Shown here in pieces: positions 23,901 through 35,419 of a DNA stretch of 64,000 nucleotides. The translations under genes and the position numbers were made by a program. Under the pieces are notes generated by a model, which did no database searches, was not told where the DNA came from, and was given only the letters and a program-made list of their open reading frames with translations. Every line of letters starts with the position of its first letter. The first letter of the stretch is position 1. Source of the DNA: Stereum hirsutum FP-91666 SS1 (lineage: Eukaryota > Basidiomycota > Agaricomycetes > Russulales > Stereaceae); the NCBI RefSeq assembly GCF_000264905.1, contig NW_006763149.1:528212-592211 (forward strand). Reading direction: 5' to 3'.

Positions 23901-26900
23901 GCAAGGCTGCACAGATTGTGGGCAACCTCGCATCCTTGACAGACTCGAAGGACTTCGTTCCCTACCTGTCCACCCTATTACCCATGGTGCACGTCGTTCT
24001 CGTCGATCCTGTCCCCGAGGCTCGGGCCACGGCCGCTAAGGCTTTGGGAACTTTGGTCGAACGACTTGGGGAGATACATTTCCCCGACCTCGTGCCCAGT
24101 CTCATTCGAACACTCAAGACGGACACCTCCGGCGTCGACCGGCAAGGCGCAGCTCAAGGTCTTTCCGAAGTCCTTTCTGGGTTGGGTATGGAGCGTCTTG
24201 AGGGCTTGCTTCCCGATATCATTGCGAATGCCCAGTCACCACGAAGCACCGTTCGGGAAGGTTTCATGTCCTTGCTCGTTTTCTTACCTGCGACATTCGG
24301 TACTAGGTTCCAACCTCATCTCCCCAGAATTATTGCTCCAATCCTTGGAGGTCTCTCAGATACAGAGGAATACGTTCGAGAAGCAGCCATGCGTGCCGGA
24401 AGGATGATCGTCACCAATTACTCAAGCAGAGCTATCGATCTACTCCTTCCAGAACTCGAGCGTGGCATGTTCGATCCTGGCTGGCGCATTAGGGTATGCC
24501 GTTTCGTATTCTTCTTTACACAAAGACAGCTCTCTCATACTTGCACATCTAGCAATCATCGATCACTTTGGTTGGAGAACTTCTCTTCAAGGTCTCCGGC
24601 ATCAGCGGCAAGAATGAGATTGAGGAAGATGAGGAAGGAGCTGAGGTTGTCGTTGCCGAGACGTCAAGAAAGGCTCTCACCGAGGTACTTGGTGCAGAAC
24701 GTCGCGATCGTATTCTCTCTGCTCTCTATATGGCACGCCAAGATGCAGTTCACGTCGTCCGCCAAGCATCCATCCACATCTGGAAAGCGTTGGTGCACAA
24801 TACACCCAGAACTGGTACGTTGATCTTCCTACCGGCTGTGTATTCTTAGGCCTCAATTGTTTTCGCCTCCAGTCAGGGAAATCCTCCCCGAACTCGTTAC
24901 CCAGATCATGTTGCTGCTTTCGAGTGGCGAAGGAGAACAGGAGGAGGTATAACCCCTTCAGTTGCGTGTGTTGGATAAATTGAACTAATAACTTGACAGA
25001 CTGCAGAAAGGACAAGTGCGGAGATCTGCCGCAAGTTCGGCGAGAGAATCGTTGGCGAGATTGTGGCCATCCTTCGATCGAAGTCAACCTCTCCAGACTC
25101 AAGGACGCGGGAGAGCGTGTCTCTCATGCTCTGCGAAGTCATGTACGTACACAACCACTCTGTTCCGAGCTCTTGTTCTGACCATCCAAACAAACCAGCA
25201 CCAACTCCAACGAGATTCAACTGGAAGGTCAAGAAGACGAGATTGTCTCGATGGTACGCACAGCCCTTGTGGACGACGAAAGTACCGTTCGCTCTGCGGC
25301 TGCAAAGGCGTTCGACGTCTTGCAAGAACATCTTGGTGCTAGAGCCATCGACCAAACCATCCCTACGCTGTTGGAGGCACTTCGCCAGCCTGGAGAGAGC
25401 TCCGGCACTGCGCTCAAGGCTTTGAAGGAGGTTATGAGCGTACGTTATGTTCTATTCGTCGCGCCTTGTGCGCTGTCCGTTATCTTATGCTTGCATTTCA
25501 GGTCCGGGCCTCAACAGTGTTCCCGGTCTTGATCCCAACTCTCACTGCTATCCCAATGACACCGTTCAACGCCCGGGCGTTGGCTTCACTCGTCACTGTG
25601 GCAGGTAATGCCCTCAGCAAACGGTTGACGGTCATTCTGGGGGCTCTCGTTACCGTCGTTGAAGGGTTAAGGGAAAAACCAGATGAAGAGCTGCGAGAAG
25701 CTGTGGACGAGGCTCTAAGGGCTCTCCTTGAGTCGATCAATGATCCGGAAGGCCTGAATACCTTGATGTTGCTTCTCCTCGGATGGTGCGTCAGTTTCCA
25801 CGAATGAGATTTTACTCTTAGCTGACTGTATGACAGGGTCAAGCACGATAGCCCAAGACGGCGTGTCAGCGCGGCCAATTTCTTCGCCATTTTCTGCGAG
25901 GTATCAGACCTCGACACCTCGCTCTATCGCGTGGACTGGATCCGGCAACTGGTTTCATCGTTGGACGACTCCGACGTCGGTTCACATACTGCAGCTTGGG
26001 CCGCCCTGGACGTTTTTGTCAAGTCCGTCCCTAAGGATGAGCTTGAGCCTCTTGTAGTTCCTCTCCGTCGCACGATTGAGGGTACCGGAGGCCCAGGCAC
26101 TCACGTTCCGGGCTTCAGCTTGCCCAAAGGCATCTCGCCTCTAGTGCCAATCATTATCGCCGGTCTCACGACAGGTAGCAACGAGCAGAGGGAACAGGCC
26201 GCTTACGCTATCGGCGATCTCGTGGAGCGTACCGAAGAGAGTGCCATCAAGCCATTTGTTGTGCCGTTCACTGGTCCTCTCATTCGTGTGGCAACACAGG
26301 CAACGACATATCCTCCAGCCGTCAAGACAGCCATTCTCAGCGCACTCACGACCATGTTGGAGTTGATCCCTGCGTTCGTCAAGCCGTTCTTCCCTCAGCT
26401 GCAGCGCACCTTTGTCAAGAGTGCCAGCGATCCCGCCAGCATCATCGTCCGGAACAAAGCAGCTCAAGCGCTCGGTGTTCTCATGAAGAGCCAGCCACGA
26501 GTGGACCCCGTTGTCACAGAGTTGATCACCGGAGCGAAAGCAAACGATGATTCGATTGCATCAAGTTTGGTGTTGGCGTTGTCGAACGTGATCAAGAGCG
26601 GCAATACGAATGTTGGTCAGAAAGCGCGCGAGTCTGCTCTTGAGCTTGTTGGTGATGCGTTCAGAGAGAGCCACGACGGTAAGTGCAGTGTTGTGTCATT
26701 GTGAGATAGTACTTATTTGGATCTTGGAACGTAGAACACTACATGCAGTCCATTGCACAACTCACTGCTTCTCTCTCGATCTACCCGCAGCTGCTTGACC
26801 CGATCATCGAGTACGTTTTGCTTTCACTGTCTACTTTGGCTGACTATTGATTACTAATCACATTTTTCCCTTAAGAACATATCTTCTGGGTGGGACGCCT

Positions 26901-27122
26901 CCGAGTCCCTTGGCATCCCATTGTACGCTCGCCATCCTCTCCCGGATCGAAGAAGACGAGACGCCCTATGAAGACGTCATTGGCGTCTTCCAAAACAACC
27001 TGCGCAGTGTGGCCCAAAAAGTCCAAGAGAGCATTGGCACGGACAAGCCCAACGTCGCACGCCCCGCACGAGAAGCGAAGGAGTTATTGAAACGACTAGA
27101 CGACGGTTTGTACAGATCATGA
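17921..27122 (+). CDS. GCN1: eIF2-alpha kinase activator Gcn1 (giant HEAT-repeat protein)
   Basis: Twenty-seven exons: 17921-18080, 18137-18344, 18398-18617, 18680-18844, 18898-18966, 19028-19136, 19207-19878, 19950-20136, 20198-20571, 20645-20947, 21006-21361, 21416-21536, 21595-21789, 21848-22062, 22119-22272, 22335-22453, 22510-22542, 22595-23791, 23849-24493, 24553-24814, 24873-24946, 25000-25142, 25199-25439, 25502-25785, 25837-26678, 26735-26810, 26876-27122. All phases agree, giving 2556 residues (yeast 2672). Gcn1 binds stalled or collided ribosomes and activates Gcn2 under amino-acid starvation. The eEF3-like HEAT core is clear (YAARRGAAYGLAGVIKGVG near 1395; VIPILERGLRERSADTKRK from 1620), followed by the RWD-binding region. 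Start chosen as first ATG after the C/T tract; N-terminus is the least certain part. Exon 17 is only 33 nt. Confidence 0.93.
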
Positions 27123-27780
27123 GCGAGTTGTGTATCAACAGGCTGCGAGGCCACTGTTTTGCTATCTCGATGTGTAGCACTCTACAAAGGCTGTACTTTT
27201 TCTTTCTTTCTTATTCTGGTACTCAAAACCATCCTGCCGATGATAATGGATGCACTCGATGTCTTTTATGCGTGTCACCGCCCAGATTAACAGCTTATGG
27301 AACACATCAAACCCCATTCTTGAAAATCTCATCAGAGGCATGGATGTTGATGGAATTGATGGAATGTCGCGCATCGCTCATCGGTGTGGGGATAGAAGAG
27401 GCGATGGACGGTACGGTGTAAAGCGTGTCAGACGGTGCATTATTGTGGATGAGACTGTCAGGGTGAGTGAAGAATTGTGGCGTGGACTTGGTCATGGCAG
27501 ATACCTCGGAACGGTGGATGATATGAAGTTGGGTGTACTAGCGTGGCAGGTGGGGATGTTCGTTATTTTTCGAGGACTGGTCGGAACCCATATTTGACTC
27601 GGGCATACTAGGAAGAAAACACCAGTATTAGAAGTACAGACGATCGGGGGCCAAAAGAAAGACTAAGATTCAAGAAAAATTACTAGTACACATTATGCGA
27701 GTGACATAGAGCGACGAAGCAAAAACAGAAGCACAAAGTCCACGATGAGACCGACTGGGAGCATCAAGACGTCCATTGAA
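27123..27780. other. Convergent spacer between GCN1 and the GGPP synthase gene
   Basis: Holds the two 3' UTRs. A plus-strand open frame (27250-27597) shows no family resemblance; nothing else seen. Confidence 0.4.
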
Positions 27781-29538
27781 CTACTCGGACTTTGAGCTCG
27801 ATACGCGAATCAAATCCAACAGGGCCTGCAACCTAGGATTTCCTCCAAGCCTCTGGATCTCTTCTCTGATCTCCGCTTCAAGAGTCTGCAGCTTCTCCAA
27901 TGTATAGTCGAAGGACTTGGTCGCCTTCCTTAGATAAGAGATGATATGTGTCTTTAGAGTGGGTGTGGTCGGGCGTTTCTGGAGAACATCTATACGAGTG
28001 GCGTGTCAAGAGGTAGGCCAAGTCGGAGAGGAAGAGAAGTGAAAGACGAACTCAGAACTTGTCTGTTTGACATGTCGGCATGGATGCTATGAACGATCGG
28101 AAAAGAGAATTTGCCTTCCGTGAGGTCTTCTGCGAAGCCTTTGTTGGTCGTATACTGTACATTATACTAGTGAGCTATACATCGAAAAGAAAACCGAACA
28201 TGGCTTTACTTCGGTGCTCTCTAGGTTCATATAATCGTCCCGTATTTGAAAGTATACACTGATTAGGTTGACTAGCGGGATGTAATCGCTGAAGAGCCTC
28301 GACATCAGTTCATTCCTACACGGGAATTATGTGCCAGGACTCACACAGCAACGTTCGTTGTTGCGCACGCCATCATCAGTTTAGTGGCCACTCGGAACAG
28401 ACCTCCCGTCTCTGTGCCTTGTTTCAGAATTGGTCCAAAAAAGAATTGGTATGCTGTACGGCTTACTGTCTTTGACCATAGAGATATATTCGTCTTCGGT
28501 GGGACATTGGAGTGAGTCTCTCCACAGCAAATCCAGACCCTGCCCTCGATGCAGACTGAGTAGTTCGTCTAGGGAATGCGTACAGGGAGGTTGTACGGTT
28601 AGGCTCCCTGATAGTTCACGCATACGTGGTGTGGCGCCATACCTGTCACTATCTGGTCCACCTCGTTATCTGTGTACAACCGAGTCTCGGAGATGGTCGT
28701 AGGTCGTTGTCCTCCCTCCGAATCTGCGGAAGTAGATTGTGGTCCAGTCGAGGACGGTCTCAGCAAGAAAAGCTCTCGAAAAGCTAGGAAGTAGACATAG
28801 TTGGCTGCATTGATCGTCTGTGGGATCCCGTAAATCTTGTGCGCCACTATGGGAAAGTTCGTTAGCACATTCAATGGGATGTTGGTAGCGAGTATGCTGG
28901 AGAAGAGGCGCCAATCCGTTCGATGCACGATACTCTTATGTCATGGTCCCCAAGAGCGCAAATTAGCGCCTTGGTTAGCTGCGATCGGGTCCCGGAGATC
29001 GCGGTTCGCCATGAGTGCGCCACACATGACACGGGCGAGGACGTCGGCGACCAAGCCGCGCATGCAACGCATCCTTGTGAAAAAGTATATCACAGAGAGT
29101 GCAGAACCAGCGTCATAACAAACTGGGTGCTCCTGTGGGCCAGACTAGGTGTTCAAGGTGAGCTAGCTTACCGGGTTGACCTCGTCTCAACTGGGAGTCA
29201 TCTTCGATGTCGTCAATCCTGCAGAAATAAAATGTGTGAGTAGAGTATTAAGAGTATTGCATTAAAATACTCACAATAAGCTGGCGTTATGAAGCATACT
29301 GACAATACGCGCGATAATGTGAAGCTTATCCTCGGGAACATGCAACCAGGTATTGAAAGCTGCGATCATCTCTCCTCGGACTTCCTTTCCAGGATTGGCT
29401 GCTATGTATGTGTAAGGTTCAAGAAGTGCCTTCAATTCAAATCATGTCAGTTTGGATCGTCAAGTTTGGATGTAAGATGGGGCATACCGCTTCGCCACTT
29501 GATTGTGGCGAGCTGGTGATCGGAGACGTTGGTGGCAT
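27781..29538 (-). CDS. BTS1: Geranylgeranyl diphosphate synthase (trans-isoprenyl diphosphate synthase)
   Basis: Nine exons on the minus strand: 29538-29488, 29429-29275, 29218-29172, 28846-28643, 28568-28467, 28417-28345, 28288-28210, 28154-28052, 27989-27781; 340 residues, the usual size. It condenses farnesyl diphosphate (or shorter allylic primers) with isopentenyl diphosphate to C20 geranylgeranyl diphosphate for Rab/Rho prenylation and diterpenes. The first Asp-rich motif is DDIED (about 71-75), the second is DDYMN (about 228-232), the common form in fungal GGPP synthases. The [13 protein letters not shown] and [17 protein letters not shown] blocks are also diagnostic. No terpene cyclase or P450 is nearby, so this looks like the housekeeping copy, not part of a diterpene cluster. 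The intron 28847-29170 is 324 nt, far longer than its neighbours. Confidence 0.93.
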
Positions 29539-30765
29539 GGCAAGGGTCGAGAGATCTCTGGTGGCCTTCAAGTTGTTTAGAGAACTTGTTGATGAGGGTA
29601 GCTCAAGAGACGCGACGACGTAATGTGGAGAATTATTGGAGCAGTACTAAGCTTATTACGGTCGACAAGGCTAGAGAGGGGATCCGATTGTGCAGTAAGT
29701 TGAACAATTCGGCGGAAGCCGGAGTGATCCTGTGCAATCGGCGTCTACCGCTTGGCGCGCTCGGATCCGGGGCTAATTTCTTTCGAGGTTGGTTCGTACC
29801 AAGTTCGTACTCGAGCTCCTCCTCAAACCTCGTCCAACACCCACGCAGTCTTTCTATCGTGTCTTGGAGTATAGACCTCGTATTCTGCTTTACTTCATAT
29901 TTTGGCGATATCTGCTCGGGCCGGCAAGACGAAACTTCTTGTGGCAACCTGACAGCATACTCTTGCCAGATACATCCGTTTCAACATGAAGTCGGGTCAC
30001 TGGTACCCGTGGATTACCGATTCTTGACTTGTATAGCATCTGGGAGCCTGTGAATGCTCTGTGGGCCAAGTTTACGGGCATGGTTATACGTGGTGGGCTC
30101 TGAAGGCTTAATTTCTGCTGTCTGATCACGGCAGAAGAAGGAACCATCGCGTGCAGCCATGTCAAGACGGCAGCAAGCCCCTTTGGATTCTATATTCTCT
30201 ACAGGGCGGTGCTCTTTTGAAGACCGAATCCGTACTGGTGGGTTATGCATTGTTCAAGGCTCGGCGCCTACAAGGATCTTGGACAAGATCTTTTTGTGAC
30301 TCGATTAGGCGAAAGGTGGCACCTCAGGACAAAAGGCCACACAGTGGCACTCCCATCTGGTCGCTTTGTCCCCTCCTTCTCCAGTATTATCAACGACTTT
30401 GCCCATCACCGTCGGCCTCGACGTTCTCTTGTCTGTTCGACCCAATGGTCTTCTCGGTATCTTATATACTTGGATACGTAGCTGGGTCAGCGTTACATTC
30501 AGCTTTCCGGCCTTTTAACCTTGTGGCACTCGGATACTGCGTCTCTCGTCAATATGTCTCTGGTGCTCATTTGCTCCCGTTGCTTTTTATTATATCCGTA
30601 CTGTGTCTTTTTGCCTCCATCAGCACCGTCAATGTCAATATTTTTGGTGCATTCGCTCGTTCGTCATTAAGGGCTTTGTTCCCGGCGTCGTTGTGTGGCC
30701 CTCCAACCGTCAACCTATTCAGCACGAAACAGAGAGTACCAGCAGGCAGAGATACGTCTATCAAT
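29539..30765. other. Divergent spacer between GGPP synthase and the repeat-protein gene
   Basis: No confident exon. A plus-strand frame is open from 30151 through the first accepted exon of the next gene, so an upstream in-frame ATG at 30445 would add 107 hydrophobic residues. I did not use it because the stretch reads like T-rich promoter sequence. Confidence 0.35.
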
Positions 30766-33099
30766 ATGAGGAAATGCCCTTCGACCGGTCTGGGTGAGTT
30801 TCTTGCCATACTTTCACCTCAGCATTGGCTCACACTATTCGGAGCGTAGTGCGGCATAAGACCCATGCTCGTAAATCGCTGCAAATTATCGAGAAGAAAA
30901 TTATTGAAAAACCAGGTACGTTTACATATGTTTGTTCATATTGGAGCGCCTTGTGAATTCTCGTTTGGTCTAGTCGAGGGCAGACGTGGCCGAAACTCTG
31001 AGAACTGTTTCTCCTTAACGCATGGGCGTCTCTCAAGAATTCCTACTACCTTTGAATATCGCAATGGAGGTATCACGTTCACATTTCCGGATAAAATGGA
31101 TAAGTGTAACGCGAAGCCCATCACCGTCAAAGACCTAGGTATAGTCATTTTATTTTCGCATGGAGCGTAATACTCATCAAAGGCTCTAGCTCTTACCCGA
31201 CGACCCACTCCTAGGTCTATCATCTCGAAAAATGTGAAGTGCCTACCAACCACCACTTTTGGTGTGTAGTCATGTCGTTGTCTCGCCTGACATGAATTCC
31301 CTGAGGTTCATGTCTTGTTGCAGAACACCTCTGTTGCCAAAGTTATGCCGAAATGTGTACCGAATTGTTCGGCATGAAAATATCCCATCGCCTCGGTGGA
31401 CGGATCAAGTCTCAAAATTTCGACACTTCTCTCTCACAAACACGCCGTCGGATTGTGAGCACATTCTATCACTTACACTGTCTTGAATATTGATTGTCTA
31501 CACCAGGATTATGTAACAATAGACATCCTCATCGCGCGACTACGGCAAGCTGTAGCACCGAAAGACTCGCCCAAGTCAGGCCACCGACCTTCATCCAAGG
31601 TCAAACATCCTACCTCCGCCAGTCCCAGGCCAGCGGCAGTCGTACCGAAACCCCCGACGCCACAACATGACGTAAAATCTATCCCAAGCTTGGCCCGAAG
31701 ATCGCGTTCCTCCAAACCCAGCTTTGTCGCACGTATTTGTCCTTTGTGCAAGCCTTTGCAATCGCAAGGAATCATCACCGTACCATCTCTTCCATTACAG
31801 AGGACTTCATCATCACGAGCGGCGACTGTACCTGCTCGTCCTCCATCGAAACCTTCACCTTTGCGGAAGGTCGTCAGCTTTGTTCCTGCTCCTCCGTTAC
31901 CAAAGCTTTCTCCATTGCGAGAGATTTCTAAATTCAGCACGCCTACATGTCCGCGAGCGAAGCCTACACCATTGCGAGAGGTTATCAGCTACAAATCACC
32001 TGTTCATCCGTTGTCGAGGCCTTCGCCAATGCGCGAGGTCACTAGCTTCACATCACCTACCCGTGCATTTTCTAAGGCTTCGACATTCGGAGAGGCTCTC
32101 AACCTGCTCGATCCTTATCGTTCTCGTTCAAAACCTTCGTCATTGCGAAAGGCTCCAGCCTCCACAGTACCTGCTCGTCCACCATCCAAGTCTTTGCCTT
32201 TTGGAGAGGCCACCAAGCTCATCCCACCTGCTCATTTTGATTCGAAACCTTCGTCATTGCGAAAGCCTTCCGCCTTCACAGTACCTGTTCGCCCATCGTT
32301 GAAGTCTTTACCATTACGGGAAGTTACCAACGTGACCGTACCTGCTCGTCCGTTATCGAAGCCTTCGCCATTGCGAGAGGTTGCCGACTTTGACCTCTCC
32401 GTTCGATCTGCACCCGAGTCTTCGGCAAACGAAACCATTGATACCAATGGTATCTCCCCTACTGAACGCCGTGCAGTATTACCGCTGCCTAGGCGGCAGC
32501 GCATGTTCTGCAAAGCGGGAAAAGCAGGATCCGTTGTGGTGCCGTCATTCTCGCAGCAACCATCCGTGACTCCTCTCCCCTTGGATCCCGAAGCCCGCGC
32601 GCCGGCATTCGTAGGGGACGGTAACAATGTTCAGCTGGCCATGGATTCGACCAGAAAAGTGCCGCGATCCTTGTTCCTCTCTACTTCAGTGGCGCCGAAG
32701 GCGATCACGCCACAATCCTTCTCCCCTTTTATCGACATGTCAGAGCCTTATATCATCGGGCCTCAACCATCCTCACCCACTCGTTCTGACGTAGAGATGG
32801 TAGACGCCTGCAAGTTCGTATCGCTCGAGGGGACTGATTGTGGTGACCGCGACATGATGGACAATCACATCACTTGTCTAAATTGCCACAAGGAATTTAA
32901 ACGCAGCGACTCTGGTCACTTCCTCACCTGCGTTATACAGGAGAGATGTCGAGAATGTGGACATGCCCTGAACGTTGAAGAGGAAGAGGAGTGTTTATAT
33001 TGCGAACGGAGGGAGGCTCTGCTCGCGTAAGTTGATCTTGTGATCCTCGCCGATCTGAGATGCGTCTTGATCCTTTTCTTCTCTCCTAGTGATCAATGA
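30766..33099 (+). CDS. Novel 19-residue tandem-repeat protein with C-terminal cysteine cluster
   Basis: Seven exons: 30766-30793, 30850-30915, 30974-31138, 31190-31261, 31324-31454, 31507-33026, 33090-33099; all phases consistent, 663 residues. The basic N-terminus (VRHKTHARKSLQIIEKK) is followed by unrecognised sequence, then ten tandem repeats of 19 residues (about 262-451; consensus P-x-R-P-x-S-K-P-S-P-L-R-E-V). The last ~50 residues hold paired cysteines, CLNC, CRECGH and CLYC (about 611-651), resembling a small zinc ribbon or treble-clef pair. Repeats are Pro/Ser/Lys/Arg-rich and probably disordered, so a cytoskeletal, scaffold or nuclear adaptor role is possible but unproven. The last exon adds only D-Q after a GTAAGT donor that overlaps an in-frame TAA. 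Start uncertain: ATG 30445 in the same frame is the alternative. Confidence 0.6.
31828..32395 (+). repeat. Ten 57-bp coding tandem repeats
   Basis: Ten in-frame units, nearly all exactly 57 bp (19 codons). Unit cores include SKPSPLR, PKLSPLR, AKPTPLR, SRPSPMR, SKPSSLR and LKSLPLR. Units 6 and 8 resemble each other most, as do 1 and 10, hinting at block duplication. No frame-breaking indel is visible. Confidence 0.85.
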
Positions 33100-34024
33100 G
33101 CATCGCGAAACAGGCTGAATCAGCATTTTCGTGTCGCTATGTTGACTCCTACCCTCACCCGCGCACTATATATTCATTCAAACGTCTCCACTTCTTCGTT
33201 TTGATCTCGCTCTGGCTCGCATCTTCTTGCATTCTTCATTTTGCTCCTCTGTGTTCGTCATTGCTCTCGCATCTGCTCTCGCCATCGCTCTCCCGTCTCC
33301 TCTCCCGTCTGCCCTCGTCATTGCTGCTCCACAATCTGCTTTCGTCGATCTCGTCTGCTTTTCGTATTTGCTGCCATCTTCTTTCTCTCGCACCTCCATC
33401 ATCGCCCCTCTAGACTCTCACACATTGTACAACAACTCACATCAAAATCTGGGGCTTGTCAATGTGTAAATCCACGGTCCAAAATTCTCTACACTAGACG
33501 GCAACCACACATATTCTCTCACTGTACTTGTCCAACATCATCCACGCACTCTTCGTCTTTCCTGTGTTTCTTTATATTTGTCCTTCATCCGCATTTCTCA
33601 GCATCAATGTACTATACCCATTGGACTTCAGCATGTCGCATTTTTATCTTTTATCTGCTTTGTCATTTTGCATTGTCCTGCTCTCGCATCGCTTTCTCTT
33701 CTGTCAATAGTCCTCTATCCTGTAGCGATCGCGTTTGCACTGTCGATACCGTAACTTAGTTGCATATTGGGGCTCATTGCCTCACTGTCTCATTCGTGTG
33801 ACCCCCGGGTCTAGCACCTAAGAAAGAATCTTATGTCTATGATTCTGCAGACAACCAGAAGGGCATAATAACTACGAAACAACATGGAATTATCGAAGAA
33901 AGAGAAAGAAGTTTGAAAGACCCAAGCCCACGTCCGAAACACGCTCGTGAGGGAACCTTCAGATATCCAGACAATGCCCCCTGCGACATTGGAATGCAAG
34001 TTCCCAACTCTGATGCCACACGAC
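33100..34024. other. C/T-rich convergent spacer
   Basis: Between the repeat-protein gene and the BTB-like gene. About 33230-33350 contains degenerate CTCGCATCTGCTCTCGCCATCG words. Open frames here give Leu/Ser-rich peptides and were not accepted. Confidence 0.4.
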
Positions 34025-35032
34025 CTACTCCGCCTCTGATTCCGGATCAATCTCATCGACTTCGCTGTCACTGTTATTATCGGTCTCATCGATCTCGTCC
34101 CTCTCGACGTCAGAAATATCACCCCGAACGCGTTGAAGATGCTGAACAGTGCAAGGTGTCAGGTTCGCTCGTATGTATCTGCTCAGAGTCTCTGGGTCAG
34201 TGAGACGATCTGAGCCTGGGCCGCCTCGCATGCGCTCCTCGCGAATCCTCGCGATGAGAGCCGTATCGTGAGAGGTTAATTGGGCGATCTCTCCGGGCAA
34301 GAGAGGGTCAGGCCTCAAGCACAGATACTTATAACCGGACATATACCACTCTTCCACACCATATTGGTGTCCGTACGTAATCTTATCGAGAGGTAAGGCC
34401 AGAGCTTCAAAACAGTGGATGGCAGTCTCCATGACCGAAGGGAAATTCCAGGCTTTGGCGAAGTAGAACAGCCGGAGCCACTCAAGGGGTCCAAGAGGGT
34501 TGAGAGCTCTATCGCGAATGTAAGGGTCTATAAGATGAGCTCTGTACAGAGGGTGGCGCACCTGGGTCCGGGCATGTAGAAAAAAGACAGAAATTGGTCG
34601 AACTCCTGCGGGTCTAACGGAAGTAAGATAGGGTACTTAGGAAATTCCTGTGTCGGTCCATACGGATAGACGAGGGCAGAGCGAGACAGATCTTGCGCTC
34701 TGGTTTCGAGAGCAGCATAGTGGACTTTGTACTCTGTGTTTTTCACCTGTACAGAGATGAATTAACGCTGTAGAATTATTTGGGACGGTATACGCAGAGA
34801 AGGTCCCTACTATGAACGAAATGTCCCCATCGGGGTAATAGAATGTAGGGTGCGGCGCTGCTATGACCTCTACAAGGGGCACATATATTGTACCATTACG
34901 AGCTTCGCTGAGCGGTCCTGGGTCTGTGAAAGGGACAAAACGATGCGGTCCGGATGCTACATCACGCCCTTGGACATTGAGACGCGCGAGAGGTGGATGG
35001 TGAGCCGTCCTTTGGTCTGTGTGAGCAGCCAT
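34025..35032 (-). CDS. BTB/POZ-like protein of the Agaricomycete type
   Basis: Exons 35032-34811, 34746-34562 and 34508-34025, 296 residues. The segment HPTFYYPDGDISFIVKNTEY starts a BTB/POZ-like fold (about 62-135), as in the large mushroom family in which 'HP..Y..DGD' precedes VHxxxL. It is followed by a helical region (PLEWLRLFYFAKAWNFPSVM) resembling the post-BTB helices and by an acidic tail. BTB proteins dimerise and often act as Cullin-3 adaptors; mushroom members are mostly uncharacterised. The second intron (34561-34509, 53 nt) is inferred: the two flanking frames differ and this GTGCGC...GATAG pair is the only reasonable join. A TATA box and probable 5' UTR intron lie upstream. Confidence 0.7.
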
Positions 35033-35046
35033 GTCGGTATACAGAG

Positions 35047-35213
35047 CTAGGATGAAGAAACTTATTGAATGCTGAGGTATAAAGCGAAGAATCTACTATC
35101 AGCCGCACGAAAACCAAAGGAAAGAGAGGGGGGAGGCGTGGGAACTCACCAGTAGAAGGATGCGGCGGGAGTGAGCACAACTGGCGCTGTTGGCATGGTC
35201 AGGCTTTATATAC
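35047..35213 (-). promoter_or_regulatory. TATA box and probable 5' UTR intron of the BTB-like gene
   Basis: TATATAAA on the minus strand at 35206-35213. A consensus GTGAGT donor at 35149 and CCTAG acceptor at 35047 bound a 103-nt candidate leader intron ending 15 bp before the ATG at 35032. The ATG at 35198, inside the region, is only a few bases from the TATA box and is out of frame after splicing, so it was not used. Confidence 0.4.
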
Positions 35214-35419
35214 CCTAGATAGAACGGCTCATATGAAATTGAAACGGCAAGCCGGGCAAAACGGCACGATTACCACGCCTCAGAACAGGTCGCCCCTTGT
35301 GGGTGGGAATGGAAGATAGCAATACGCTGTGAACAGAACAAGGCGATAAGAAACTACCGAAGATCCATAAACGGCACAAGCTGTTATACAAAGGACAATC
35401 CAGGAACTTGTGGCGTAGA

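Noticed and set aside
27781..29538. Diterpene biosynthetic cluster around the GGPP synthase
   Set aside because: No terpene cyclase, P450 or transporter in the neighbouring genes.
30445..30765. N-terminal hydrophobic extension of the repeat protein
   Set aside because: In frame, but reads like translated T-rich promoter; kept only as an alternative start.
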